A stretch of DNA of 64,000 bases from Kalmusia sp. IMI 367209 (Eukaryota > Ascomycota > Dothideomycetes > Pleosporales > Didymosphaeriaceae). The DNA lies in contig JAPEUQ010000005.1 in the NCBI GenBank assembly GCA_027946365.1, positions 1,178,001 to 1,242,000 of the forward strand, in the 5' to 3' direction. Position numbers and translations under genes: made by a program. Shown here piece after piece: positions 34,010 through 45,879 of the stretch (its first letter is position 1; each line of letters starts with the position of its first letter). The notes below the pieces were generated by a model, which worked only from the letters and a program-made list of their open reading frames with translations, did not search any database and had not been told where the DNA came from.

Positions 34010-35741
34010 ATGTCTGTCCTTGCCTTGAAAGCGCTGGATTACGGCGCCGAAAAGCTTCCAGACAAGATCTTTGAAGCGATTCCGGGCGGCTTCTTCACGC
34101 CAGAGCACAAAAGACACCCAAAGTCGAAGACCAATCGCCGTCCTATACTTGACAAGCGGGGTAAAAGCGAGCAGCGAGGCGACCGTCGCAGACGGCGAGA
34201 GCGCACCCCGCCGAGCGAGTACTCCGGCTACAGCAGCTACGACGATACCGACCACGAGCGAGAGCAGAGGCGTCAAGGGCGACGCCGCCGTGTGCAGAGC
34301 CTCGGCCGCAGTCTGAGTCGAAGTCTGAGTCGCAGCTTGAGTCGCGGGAGGCACCACCAGCGTAGCAGCGGCTTTGACGGCGAGTACGACGAGCGCGCCC
34401 GGATGGACAGCGACCGGGCAGAGCGTGGGGCTCAGTTCCCTCCCCCTCCTACTTCTGCTGAGTACAGGCCGTATAACCCACAGGAATACGCGTCCCCACC
34501 ACCAGCTGGCGGTGCGTACTATGATGCGAACCAGCACCGGCCATCGTCGGCAAAGCAAGATCATGGATACCCTACTCAGGTAAATACCGCCTTTCGCACA
34601 CGAAGCGCGACAGTTCCGACAGGCCGTCCTCCGCCGACGCCGTTGCACTTGCTGCGGTCCAAGCTGATGGGCAGGCCGCTGTCGAACTTGTCGTCGACTC
34701 CTCTTCTTCCTACATCTCCTTCCCCTATCTCCCCTGCTATGGAAGCGCTGCGTACCGGCACTCCGCTTGGTGCCACCTTCTCACCTTCCTACGAGCCGCC
34801 TCTTGCGGCCTTGCTCAACCGGCCAGCTACTAACTCTCCCCAGCCAGCCTCTGCCACAGCAGCGCGATATACACCAGGTGCCGGATACGCTCCGTCACCT
34901 GTGAATGGGAGTGCATCGGTCCCTCCTCCGCCTAACACTGGCTACGTACCCTACAATCCCGCCGATTATGCATCGCCGAACCCACGCTATCATGCTCCTG
35001 GGAATGTGTATCCATCCCCACCGCCGTTCTACCGACAATCGTCGCGTTCGCAGCCCTCGCTAGCCCAGTATCCGGACAACCAGACCCAGATCGCCGCTTA
35101 TGACCCACCACCGGACCGCCATGGCAGTTCCGCATCCTCGCGCCGTCATCGTCATGGCGATGATAGGCGTCATAGGGCAAGGTCTGCTGGTCATCATGGT
35201 CGCTCCCGTAGCCGTGTCACTGACAAGTTCCGTGACAGGTTCGAGGGCATGGACATGAATGACAAAAACTTGGCGGCTTCGATGGGAGGTGCGTTAGCTG
35301 GAGGACTGGCTGGCAGGGCTGTGGGACATGGAACGCTGAGTACTCTTATAGGAGCGGGTATCGGCGCATTCGGCGGCAGAGAGTTTGAGAAGAGGCTCGA
35401 GAAGTAAGTGGAGAGACACGGAGCCGGCGTTGTGAGATCATTGAACAGTCAGCGTTGATGCTGATTGCTGATTGCTGCCGTACCGCCAATGTCCTTGAAT
35501 CTTTGACTAATGTTGCAATTTTTCGTACAGGAAGAAACTCACTCGTTCTACATCGGGAGCTCGAGAACGTGGTCGAAGTCGAAGCCGAAGCCGTAGTAGA
35601 CGAGACCACTCCAGATCTCCGTCTGGCGAACGACAGCGAGACGACCTTGCTAGCGACGACAGCTTCAGCGACCCCGATGTCGACAGTCATCGAGCTTCAA
35701 GGAGGAGGAGACATCGCCACCGGCGCGATCCCGGTTACTGA
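34010..35741 (+). CDS. RS-rich protein with C-terminal glycine-zipper segment
   Basis: Two exons, 34010-35403 and 35531-35741 (127-nt intron), give 534 residues. The N-terminus is MSVLALKALDYGAEKLPDKI. An Arg/Ser-rich part with LGRSLSRSLSRSLSRGRHH follows, then a long Pro/Tyr-rich disordered region with repeated YNPxxYASP segments, and near 430-460 a glycine-zipper hairpin (SMGGALAGGLAGRAVGHG, LIGAGIGAFGGREFE), which suggests membrane association. The last exon is again RS-like (RGRSRSRSRSRRDHS). I do not recognise an assigned function; it appears conserved among ascomycetes only. A stop-free 264-nt stretch (34580-34843) inside exon 1 has perfect intron signals and is treated as coding here, but it may be spliced in some transcripts, giving 446 residues. 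Confidence 0.75.
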
Positions 35742-36633
35742 TTCTTTTCTTGGTTTTCCATTCTGCGTATTATGTTCGTCATTGTATTGAATTTCACTGT
35801 TGCGTTCACGTGAGAACCCACAATCAGCCACGAATCACGACTTTTACGAATTATGACGGATAGAGCAAATGTTCGCAACGAGGTGACGGGATCGGAGTCC
35901 AAGTCGGCAAGCTTTCCTTTGACGTGTCTGACGTGTCTAGTGGATACAAAAGCGATTAAGCTTGGCGATCATGTCTCGGAACAATTCCGATGGAACCATG
36001 CACGATGGCGATTGCAGTGGCGACTGCCGTTGATGGAACTTGGAGGTGGTGGAGAGGTTCGACTTTGCAGCACCACTGTATATTACAATTGACAGCATTA
36101 ACAAGCTTTCTCCTGCAACTTTCACGCACGTTCAACGCACGTTCTGTAAGCACAAGATTGAAGATCCACAACATTTGAAACGTAAGTTTCCAATGTGCCC
36201 CGGGATGTTTTCACCGAGATACCACGTGCGATAAGCGCGTCCCGCAGCGGCCGCCGCAAGACGAACGTACTAGAGCTTCTAGCCCGTTTCTGGATCTTTT
36301 CTAGAATGAAACGCTAGCTTTACGCGCCAGGTATGGCGAGCTTGTACGTATAGAAGTACATGGACCTTGGTCCTAGTCGCCTGAAAGGGTGGGACCTTGG
36401 TCATAATGGTTGGCTAAAAAGGCGCATGATGATATCCATGGGGCGTGCCTCAGGAGATATAGGGCATCCTGTTCCTGGGTTTGTCTTACTGGTATGCTCG
36501 CTCGGTCGTTTTCATTCTCTTTGACGTTTCACTTTCTTTGTTCGGCGGTCGGTCCTTGCGCTCTTCACTCATCTAGGCCGAGGACGCAATAACATACATC
36601 TTTTAGGATAGTATACGAAAGAACGACGATAAC
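35742..36633. other. Intergenic region, no gene seen
   Basis: These 892 bp between tandem plus-strand genes contain only short ORFs on both strands. A CACGTG-like site and alternating purine runs occur, but nothing specific. A repeated 'ggaccttggtc' lies at about 36361-36402. Confidence 0.6.
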
Positions 36634-37539
36634 ATGACTGCTACCCGTTGCTACTTTCTTGATGTTCTCCCGCCGGAGCTACGGCTCATGGTGTATGAAT
36701 ACGTTCTTGTCTGCTCCTCTCTCGTTCCTGCATCAGCCGCCAGAGACACGGCTTCGACGGGTTCGGACTCGCTCAGCCTCTCGCTATTGAGGGTCAATCG
36801 CCAAATCCACGGCGAAACGGCCGCTATCTTGTATGGAAAAAATACGATTGACTTCAAACCGAGCGAGGGAGGTAGAGAACGTTGCGGTCTGCCACGCCCA
36901 GCGATAGCACCTCGATATATGCCATTGATCCGACGCATGAAGTTCGAAGCGCTACACTGTCCGCAGAATCATTCATGGGCCCCACAAAAGGACGACGAGG
37001 GAACTATCGAAACAGGTAATCGAGAGGCCGAAGCGTACGGTACGTCCGCCTGTCGCAGTCACGCACAAGCCTTGAAGACTGACAAGTGCATAGTATCTTC
37101 GCTCGCTACGTTGTGCCAGCAGACGACCGCCCTGCGAAGCCTCCACCTGACCATTACGCCCCCCAGCTCTCTTCCCACAAAGGAAATTCTCACCTCGCTC
37201 CTTCCTCTGCAGAATTCTTTGTCTAGTATACTCGCCAACCTCCCTTTCTCGTCACGCATCCTGCTCAGCTTCGAATTCAGCGACTGCTATTACCGTATAC
37301 ATCTCACTCCCGATTTCCTAGCAGAAGACATTTTACTGCTGGTGGCATGTAAAGTGCTGTTTTGGAAGGGCCATCTGCAAATCGAACGCATGCTCCAGGA
37401 GCTAGAAGATGCAGGCGAGAGACTGAGGAAAGAGGGGGAGAGGACGGATCTTGGGCCGTTAGTCGAGAAGGATATGGGTTACATGGTGAAGAGGGTCGGG
37501 GAGCTGGATGAGATGTTGGATGATATGGATCATGCGTGA
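36634..37539 (+). CDS. 2EXR/F-box-like domain protein
   Basis: A single exon encodes 301 residues. The N-terminus FLDVLPPELRLMVYEYVL, followed by SLLRVNRQIHGETAAILYGK, is the hallmark of the large 2EXR/F-box-like family expanded in Pezizomycotina (Leu-Pro-x-Glu-Leu-Arg, then L..NRQI..E....Y..N). The remainder holds RRMKFEALHC and a C-terminal helical, acidic/basic region (RMLQELEDAGERLRKEGERT). Function is unknown for most members; substrate recognition in ubiquitin ligases is only suggested by the F-box resemblance. The start is the first ATG, immediately before the motif. No frame damage. Confidence 0.82.
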   Translation: MTATRCYFLDVLPPELRLMVYEYVLVCSSLVPASAARDTASTGSDSLSLSLLRVNRQIHGETAAILYGKNTIDFKPSEGGRERCGLPRPAIAPRYMPLIRRMKFEALHCPQNHSWAPQKDDEGTIETGNREAEAYGTSACRSHAQALKTDKCIVSSLATLCQQTTALRSLHLTITPPSSLPTKEILTSLLPLQNSLSSILANLPFSSRILLSFEFSDCYYRIHLTPDFLAEDILLLVACKVLFWKGHLQIERMLQELEDAGERLRKEGERTDLGPLVEKDMGYMVKRVGELDEMLDDMDHA

Positions 37540-40282
37540 AAGTTTTAAAACGAGTTAGAATATGGGCTGGGAAGAGGAGGGAATGGAAATCATATGGAGG
37601 TAAGAACTAGACTTGGGTTTGTGGGTATCGTTTGAGTCTGTACTTGAAGAGCTCGATAGTCTGAATTTATATAACGATCTCTGGGGTAACATATTGGACA
37701 CCCCCATCCCCCACGCTATCACTGATTCCCGGAATCTAAATGTAACTAGCTAGATTTTCAGGGCCATCGGACTTGGACCCATTATCGAGACTTTTTATCC
37801 GATAATTACCACCTACTCTTTGGCTTGATAGCACTGTTTTTTGTACAGTGTGTTACCATTTAGCAAGACCAGACCGTACGAACAACTGACGATCTGTGAT
37901 ACAAATGATCTGGAGTTACGCGACACAAACGAGTGCCGACTCTGAACCGACTTCAAGTCTAGTATGAGACTGCGAAGGAACCCCCTGAGATCGATGAGAG
38001 GAATGCTTCTTGGAACTTGCAAGCGATGTGCGCTGGTATGGCGTTGTTTCGGAGAGAAAAGATCTAACATGAGATATAGGATGGCGTCGTAGCATAGTGA
38101 AGCTATTGCTAACAACCAAGACGGTAATGACGGTGACATGTAACGGTGATTGCTTCTAGATGACATATCTACCCTCTCGCTAAACACGGGTGTGGCGTGA
38201 AGATCCTTCACCAGACGATGGCTAGCGTAGGTTCGCACATGGTCTCCCTATGCAGCAACCAACACCGTCAACTAGCCCAAAACGCTCGCCGACCTTCCAC
38301 ATCAGCAAAGGTTGAAATTGTTTTCGATCTGGAAGATGGGACACCTGCACGTGGCAGGCCTGCGGAGATTTTGAAGTTTCAACATCTGGAAGGCGGTTGA
38401 CGAGTAGACTTCGGACTTTTAAAGTGGGTCAGCATCTTGCGCGTTGTCGGTTTGGGAACCCCGATGCGCGGTCATGGTGGTGAGAAGGTCGGCGCGTGAG
38501 ACACGTGGTAGGCCTGCTACTGGAGCAGGATCCAGCTGTAAGGGAATAGCTATACCTAGGGTAGTAATTGTTGGACAGGTCATAAAGCTCGCCGACTACC
38601 CCTACAGAAAAGAGTGGTATCGCGGACCGACGCTCAATCAAAGGTCATTGAGTGACAAGGGTACGGTGTGGTAGGACATGCGGCAGGACAAGGTATGGTG
38701 TATTCGCAGACCGTGTCGCTGCTCGTTGGAATGTCAACGGTCGTTGCTCATTGATGCGGTTACTATCAGATGCCAGCCCAGAATGCAGCAAGCAAACGAA
38801 TGTGGAGAACCAAGGGGTGCTGCACCTAAGTGCGGGAAGCCCTAGCTTACAGCTTCATCGGAGAATTTCCGTCGGAGTCCGACCTACTTTGGTACGATGA
38901 CTTCCCGCAACATTTCCGCATTCGTAACGGAGGTCAACTGCACAGGACTCTGAAACATAGTCAACGAGGGTGTCGCGCGATAGGTTGATTGGCGTTCATG
39001 TTTCGCAGAGATTTCTCGTGTTCTAGACGAGCACAGTGAGTGTGTATATCCTTACGCTTACCTGTATCGAGTAACTGGGAGGAGCGATCAGAAGGCAAAG
39101 AGCGCGGAAGTTGCTGATGGAACGTCGCTTCCATACCGAGACAGGTGGCAGCTAGCAATGGATATAGATATGGATATGGATCGTCGGGAATAAGGCGGAT
39201 GTGGTGCAGTGCGGCGTATGGTCATTGTTGCGAGCGTACTTGTCTCTCGTGCCTAGAGGAGTTACCACGTCGATGGGCCTGTTGCAGTAGGTGTGCATGC
39301 ATGGTGTCGAAGATCAAGTCTTAGTGTCAAGGCACAGTGTTGGACGTGACAGGTGTCAAAAGGTAAGGCCATTGCTTCGACGTCATTGAGCTCTGATTGT
39401 CAGTGATGGACAGAGACATGCAGCGAAGATTGACGCCTGTTAAAGGTAGAAGATGGAGAGCAGAGGTCAGATTTCGTCATGGGTGTGAGGACTGCCGTAC
39501 GACGCTGCATACGAGTACGGTAAGAATCGATGGCCACCAGCGAGGTGGAGTGGTTCGAGGACGCGCGAAGGAACGCGCGTCACGTCATTGTTCGCCAGCG
39601 CCTGCCCCGTGACTGCCCCGTGACTGCCCCGAGACTGCCGCCGCCAGATCGCTCCAGCATCTCCTCCCTCACGATACTCGACAGCCTCGTCTGGAGTCGC
39701 TCGAAACACGATACACAACGACCGACACACGAGGCGCGAAACGGCGGCACGCAGGATCGTGGGTGGCGTGGGCGGACAAGCTCGACGGCGTGGTGGAGAG
39801 GTCGCGCGCGGACTCGGGCTGCTCGAGAACTGCCTATTTCTGTCGTACCCCCAGCCCCAGCCTCGCCAGGATTAGCTGCATCCTCCCGCACATCGCAAGC
39901 GTCGCGCGGATCGCATCCACCCTAGCGGTGTCCGAAGCGTCAACAGCTTTGCCCGACTCTCGCAGCGCGCCTGCGGCCTCTGTGTAGCCTTCGACTTTAT
40001 CCTGTTGGCTTCGGCGGCGCGACGCCAACTGTCCGCTGTGCCCGACCATGTCCACGGCAATAAGTCACCTCTCTGGCCCTCAGTCATCGTCCGCCCGTAT
40101 CCTCGACTTTTGTCTGTCAATCATGGCCGTGTTCATCTCATCTCAGCCCCAGTCGTAGCTTTCTCCTAGCGCCACTCCGCCCGCACCCTGTCTTGCTCAG
40201 CTGCATGGTCCACTAGTCCACCCAGCCTAGGCTATTCTATTTTGGATTGTGCATTTGTATACCTGCTGGTTACCCTGCCACC
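37540..40282. other. Intergenic, about 2.7 kb, no supported gene
   Basis: This is a long gap between tandem plus-strand genes. Short ORFs occur on both strands, none with a family signature. From about 39.5 kb the DNA is GC-rich with overlapping ORFs (for example + 39530-39925 and - 39580-39891), as expected near a promoter or long 5' UTR. A triple 'gtgactgccccgtgactgccccgagactgcc' near-repeat lies at about 39608-39640. The Kozak-like gccaccATG at 40277-40285 marks the next start. Confidence 0.55.
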
Positions 40283-43200
40283 ATGCCTTATACTGATACT
40301 GGCACCCCGGACGTGACGTCCGCGTTTTCGCAATCACCACGCACTGTACGAAGCCGTTCAGCAGACCCTTTGCTCGCCATCCGCAGATCTATATCACGAA
40401 GATTCTCACATCAGAACCCGGACTCTCCACTCAAGCTTGCTCAGCGGCCTTCGCAACGCACCGGAGGAAACACAAAGCTGATTGCACCCTCGCCAAGCCT
40501 ATCATCAGTCGGAACCCCAGTCAAGAGGGGGTTTTCATTTCATAAAAGCAGTCCCTCCGAGAACTCGGGAACGATTTTGCGCGCCGTTCCTGCGAGTACT
40601 ACCTCTGCGCCGGTTCCCCTCCGCAAACGTGCAGTCATGGCCAATCACGAAGTTCAGTCTAGCATTGGTTGCATATCATCAGCGTATAGCCAGTCGCACA
40701 CCCGACACCATGCTCAAATTGCTGCTATGCGCCCTCGAAAACGCAGCAGCAGTACGACACTATCGACCAGTCGCGATGCATCGGAGATGAAATCTTACCC
40801 ATCGCCCACATCCCTCGCAGGCGTTATCGGCACATACAAGAACGGACAGGTGCAATGGCACCATAACGACCCTCATTCCAGAGCGCGCCATAGCCGCCAG
40901 AGTTCTGGCAGTCCCCGTTCAAAAGCATCAAATTCATCGCCAAAGCCAAAACCACGGATTGAAGTCGTCATACCAAACGAACAGCTTGACGAGAAGCCAC
41001 TACCCACCAGTCCGTTCTTCCAAAAGTCGAGTCACAGCCACGCTCGATCGACGTCTGGAGAAATCGAAATCATGTATAACGTATCGCCGCCCTCAGCTTC
41101 AGGCCAGATGATGATCCGCGACTCCATAGTCTCGCCACTAAGCTCGCAGCACGTCCGTTCTCAGCCTTTAATTCATGCTTCTATCGAATCTAAAACGCCC
41201 AAGTCCGATATGGGGTCCCCAGATCTATCAAATGGCACAGGAAATTCCTCAGATGACTCCCGCGAGTACGACTCCTCTTCGGTTTACAGCAGTCGATCTT
41301 CTCACACCAGCAATGAAGCCGAATCCGCGACAATCAACCCGAATTCTACCATGAATCATGATCGCATCGCTATTGAAGGGCCCTCAGTCACTTCCCCAGT
41401 TGATGCACGGATCCAGGGCACGCCCCCACGTGAGACAACGAAGTCCGATGCTTCTGAAACCCGACACTTAGCGAGTCCGTCACTACCACAACGACGCTAC
41501 GCACAACATCCCCCTATAGAATACGATCATGAGTTTATACCCTCGTGTTCGCTGCGACCATTGCGCGTTGCATCAGGTCCTCCGCCTCGCCAATCAAACA
41601 TTGCACGAAAGTCACAAACACTTCGTAGCAGTTACGGAAGCCTTGCATCCAGCAAAAAGATGGGTATGATCAGCCAGGCCATCCACCGCCAACAGTTCTC
41701 GCCTAGCATTCGCAGTCCGACCTTGAGTGAAGCCGAAAACGACCTCGAGCTGCAGCTCACCGCCTTCACCGATGACAATGCCTTCGAGTGGGATGAGAAA
41801 TGGGACGACATCATCACACAACAACGAACCCCTCTGAGTCCTCAGGGTCTGGCACGAGCAGATTCAGTGACGTATTCAGTACCGCCTTTCGTCACTCCTC
41901 CCCAACTGCCCAGGAAATCCAGTAGGCGAACGACGCTGGTGGAACACGATGGATTCCGCCTATCTCGCGTTCCAGAGGACCATATTGTGTCGCAACTCAA
42001 ACGTGCCCATAGCAAGGCCAAAGGACTTTCTATCAGGATACCCGAGTCAAGACGGATGACTACCGACACGTTCATCCTTTCTCCAATTCCAATCCCTCCC
42101 AAGGATATCAAACGAACCATCACACCGGAAGTCGCCGAGGGTGTCATCTTCAGCATTTTGCGCAATCTTGAAAGCCTCGACGATCTCTTCGCATGTGCCA
42201 TCGTGAACCGAGGCTTCTACCGCGTGTTTAAGCGCCATGAGCTTGAGCTGATGAAGGCTGCTCTACGGAAAATGTCACCGCCCGCTTGGGAACACCGAGA
42301 GATTTGCTATCCTGGCCACGACCACCTGGATGAAGAGGAATTGGATCGCCCCAGGCAGGAATATACCCCAACTTCATTCATCCAATATTATACCCGTGAT
42401 ATGTATATCATCGCAGCTATCAAGTCATTGATCAAGGAAAAGTGCCAGTCTTTCATGCGACCGGAAATCTCTCTGGCGATCGTAAGCGAGGACCCTGATC
42501 AATCCGCACGCGTCGATGACGCCCTTTGGCGCATTTGGACTTTCTGCAAGATCTTCGGTTCCGGGAAAGGACGCGAGGAGGACATCGTAGCACAGATGGA
42601 CTGGCTCAAAGGTGGCGTCTTAGTCCACCAGAAGGCTTGCACACACAGTGCTCTTTTCCAAGATGACATGAATGAGACTTTGGCGAGCGCTCCAGAGTGC
42701 TTCGCTAAGGGTAATGAAGATGGTCTGTCCGCTGAGCAGCTGTTCGATATGATGGAGTTGTGGAACTGCCTGGGCGTGCTCCTACAGCCAATCGAAGGTC
42801 GCACCATTCAGGCCAGAGAGTACGGCATCTATGACAACACCAACGTTCGAGGTGGCGATATTGATGGTGAAGAGATGATGCTAGGTAAGCCGCTGGTTCT
42901 ATTCATACTTGCAATCACTAATAAAATCAGACGAATGGTATTATTACCTTCTCACGCTTGGTCTCTCTAACGTTCTCGATCTCACGGCCCCTTGCTCCAA
43001 ATCCGATGCGTCCGTCTTCATCGTTGCCTCTCAGAACGGCTGGGCCAACTGGAGCCCTCCCATGTTCGGCGGCACCCGTCGTAACTTCTTGAAGGAAGCC
43101 GCTTCGCGTGTCTACGAAGACAAGGTCGCATCTACATATGCCGAGAACTCCAACAGAGACGTCCAACGCGCTCTATCCAAACAGCGCATTCAGAAGCACA

Positions 43201-43946
43201 TTTCCGAGCTTCGCCATAGAAAGAACAGTGGCGAAAGATTAAATGTCGTTCGCATGAGCCAGGAGCGACCCATCAGTGAGTGGGAAGGCGTCATCAATAA
43301 TCTGACCAGACCACTCCCTATTCCTGCCTCTTCTAACAACCTGGTCTCACACATTCCATCTCTACATTCTGGAAACGCGTTGGCGAAATCGCCGTCCATT
43401 CCCGTACCAGACCTTTCTCAAGCACGTACACCCTCACCACATCCGCGTCCCCAGTCCCCTCCGCGTCGCATTGTTGCGCAACCATTACTTCCCACTCCGC
43501 CACCGTCTACTGTTCCCAGCACGAGAGACCGAAGCAGCCTTGCGTTGAGCGATACACACCCAGCCTTTAGGCGCTCTGCGAACATCCCTGAAATGCCGCG
43601 CCTGGATGAGCATCCTACGTTTATAAAGCATATGCGGAATATGAGCCTCAATTCGCACCCCGACTCGCACCCCGACTCGAACCCAGCGTCTAGCGCGACC
43701 CACAGCGCAAGCCACAGTCAGCGCAGCAGCCCTTCGCTGGACAGCCACCCAGCCTTCCAACAGCACCCCGTTCAACGCATGGTTCAGGATTTTGGACCTG
43801 TCGAGAATACTGTAGACCGCGCAGTATACCGCATCGTTGAAATGGGCTTCACCCCTGAACAAGCAAGACAGGCGCTCAGGAAGACTGACTTAGGCGACGG
43901 CCTCAGGGTCGACCGCGCGGTGGAACTATTACTGAGAGAGATGTAA
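40283..43946 (+). CDS. Large F-box-like protein with C-terminal UBA domain
   Basis: Two exons, 40283-42884 and 42931-43946 (46-nt intron), give 1205 residues. The start ATG sits in gccaccATG. The first 600 residues are Ser/Pro-rich and basic, probably disordered and phosphorylated (for example RSRSADPLLAIRRSISRRFS). Residues about 615-680 resemble an F-box-like helical unit (TPEVAEGVIFSILRNLESLD, LFACAIVNRGFYRVFKRHEL). A conserved globular part follows to about 950 (YYTRDMYIIAAIKSLIKEKC, WRIWTFCKIFGSGKGREEDI, YYYLLTLGLSNVLDLTAPC, ENWPPMFGG-like GWANWSPPMFGG). The C-terminal 45 residues form a UBA domain: AVYRIVEMGFTPEQARQALR, VDRAVELLL. Its combination suggests a ubiquitin-linked adaptor. I do not recognise a named yeast orthologue. 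Confidence 0.85.
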
Positions 43947-45248
43947 TTCTCTCTGCTTCTCTCTTTCGTCCTTCATTCTACCTTTCTTCACTTCTTTGTC
44001 AATATTTTACAACCACGCTTTTTCGTATGCATCCTGTCATGATACCCGAAAATTTCCTTTGTATTTTGGAGTTTATCTACGGAGGTGGAATATGGACATC
44101 AATGAGAACGGAATTGGTTAAGTTTCTATTCTATTTCGATTCTGAATGCGTTTGTTTGAGCAGCATAGCGAGGCAGAATACCCGTCGTTTCATTCTGAAT
44201 ATTGGGAGACGGACGGTATGGCTGTAGTATGAATTGAACATGATCTTACTTTACACTCATGATTTCCCTCTACGCACACTTTGCATCTAACTCGAGCATC
44301 CTTGTCCAGGAACTGTTAATTAAGCCATCATATAGTGACGTCCCCTACCGAAGCGCAATCACATGAACCATGAGCGCAATGGCTATCTAACGCGCGAGAA
44401 ACCACAGATCGATGATATCGCGGACTAATGATGTCGTCGTACACCTTCGTCGCATCCTTCGCCAAAGAAGTCTGAAACCTCGCTGAGTAAGTTTGCAGAT
44501 AGCAAGAAGGGCACCGTCGATCAACGACTCCCATGATCCGCAGGATCCATCTCTGAGCCTCTTCAATCAGGTAAAGAAATCGCGAGTCTGTTGATCGATG
44601 TCGCACGTGAGGTGACCGTTCAATCCTTCGGCCAGCATTTTGGTACGTGCGTCTTCTATGTCGTGGCCTGATTACAGTATCCATCCTCTATTCCTTCACC
44701 TCGATCTGAATGACATCACTGGCCCTTGTTCGACACCTCGCATCGTGATTCCACATCGAGTCTCATTTCTAAGCGCTGCGTGCAGATAAAAAGGCTGTGC
44801 AAGCGTGCAGGGAATGTGTTTGTCATGCGCGAAAGCCTTCGAAACATCGCATAGCCACCCTCACATCTGCTCGTGGGGGCTGTGAAAAGCTTCTTACGCA
44901 AACACACACGCGCGCCGGAGACGGAAGCAGCCGGCACAAGTCCGGAAGGCTCGGTCCCGTGGAAAGTCGTGCGAACTCGAAAAATCTCACGATGCAACTC
45001 GGACGCGCCCGAAATAGGTGATGTGATCTGTTGCTGCACCATTTGACGAAACGAGGTGATGCGAGCGCCTGGGGGCCCCGACCGCACGGTCGTGGCTTCG
45101 GAACGGTTTGCTTTTCGGATAAAGACGAGTCGAACACGAGGATGTTCATTTCGGAGATGTACATTGTCTTTGGGCGTCCGGCTGGTGAAGTGTTGCACGG
45201 CGTCTGGCAGGAGGATGCCTCGTTCCTGATTGTATTCAGGATGCGCGG
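43947..45248. other. Intergenic: 3' ends of two convergent genes
   Basis: These are 1.3 kb between a plus-strand and a minus-strand gene. The minus-strand ORF at 44716-45279 overlaps the end of the Prp3_C-like gene in another frame and has no recognised motif. No RNA gene seen. Confidence 0.55.
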
Positions 45249-45617
45249 TCACTTCTCGTAGCCCATCCCATGCCGCCACCAGGCGCGAATTCCCAGCTCC
45301 TGTATCTTGGCCCCGAATTCCTTGACGCTTTCCACCTCCTCTGCTTTGCCGTAGGTCACGGCTCCTTCTGGCCCCTCCAGCAGCTTCTCGCTAGGCTTCT
45401 TGACGAGCTGGAAGTCTTTGTAGCGTAGTCGCTGGACGGTAGATACCCAGTCCTTGACTCCAGATTCCGTGCCTTGGCAGTACATGATGCCTGGACAGCC
45501 GCCATAGCGTAGCAATGCGTAGACATTGTAGTTTGAAGCTGCGGCGCGGAGCTTCGCAACTTTCTTGCGAGAGGTTATGTGGTGTGTGCGGATGAGAGCA
45601 TTGTACGTGCTTGCCAT
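45249..45617 (-). CDS. Small Prp3_C/RWDD2-C-like protein
   Basis: A single exon encodes 122 residues. Motifs HHITSRKKVAKLRAAASNYN, YGGCPGIMYCQG, VKDWVSTVQRLRYKDFQL and the C-terminal FGAKIQELGIRAWWRHGMGY follow the pattern of the C-terminal domain shared by Prp3 and RWDD2 proteins (H.I.S..K......A, .G.PG...xEG....V..F...L....W). Here the domain stands alone without an RWD part. Such small proteins are widespread in ascomycetes and uncharacterised; an RNA- or ubiquitin-pathway role would be guesswork. It diverges from MRS2 with only 262 bp between the starts. Confidence 0.72.
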   Translation of the reverse strand: MASTYNALIRTHHITSRKKVAKLRAAASNYNVYALLRYGGCPGIMYCQGTESGVKDWVSTVQRLRYKDFQLVKKPSEKLLEGPEGAVTYGKAEEVESVKEFGAKIQELGIRAWWRHGMGYEK

Positions 45618-45879
45618 GCCATCGATGGCTGAATGTTGCGCTCCCGCAACAGTCGAACCTCTGTGCCGCTTAGTGTTTTGGTAGTGTTTATCGATCCCGT
45701 CACTTTGGTGACGAAATGCTCGGGTGGAAACGTCCTTGCACGTGATGTGATGCGCTAACGTATTTTTTGATTTTGCAGCACGTCAGGTGTCCGAGCTCGC
45801 GACGGCCTTGAACGAAGCGACAGGACGCATCGTACCGCATGGATCGCCGCTGCATATTCGAACCTGCGAATGGAGAGTT

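Noticed and set aside
39530..39925. A 131-codon plus-strand ORF and its antisense partner
   Set aside because: The codon pattern follows GC-rich sequence and short direct repeats, with nothing conserved. The place fits the leader of the F-box/UBA gene.
44716..45279. A 187-codon minus-strand ORF overlapping the end of the Prp3_C-like gene
   Set aside because: It is in another frame than the supported gene and lacks motifs.
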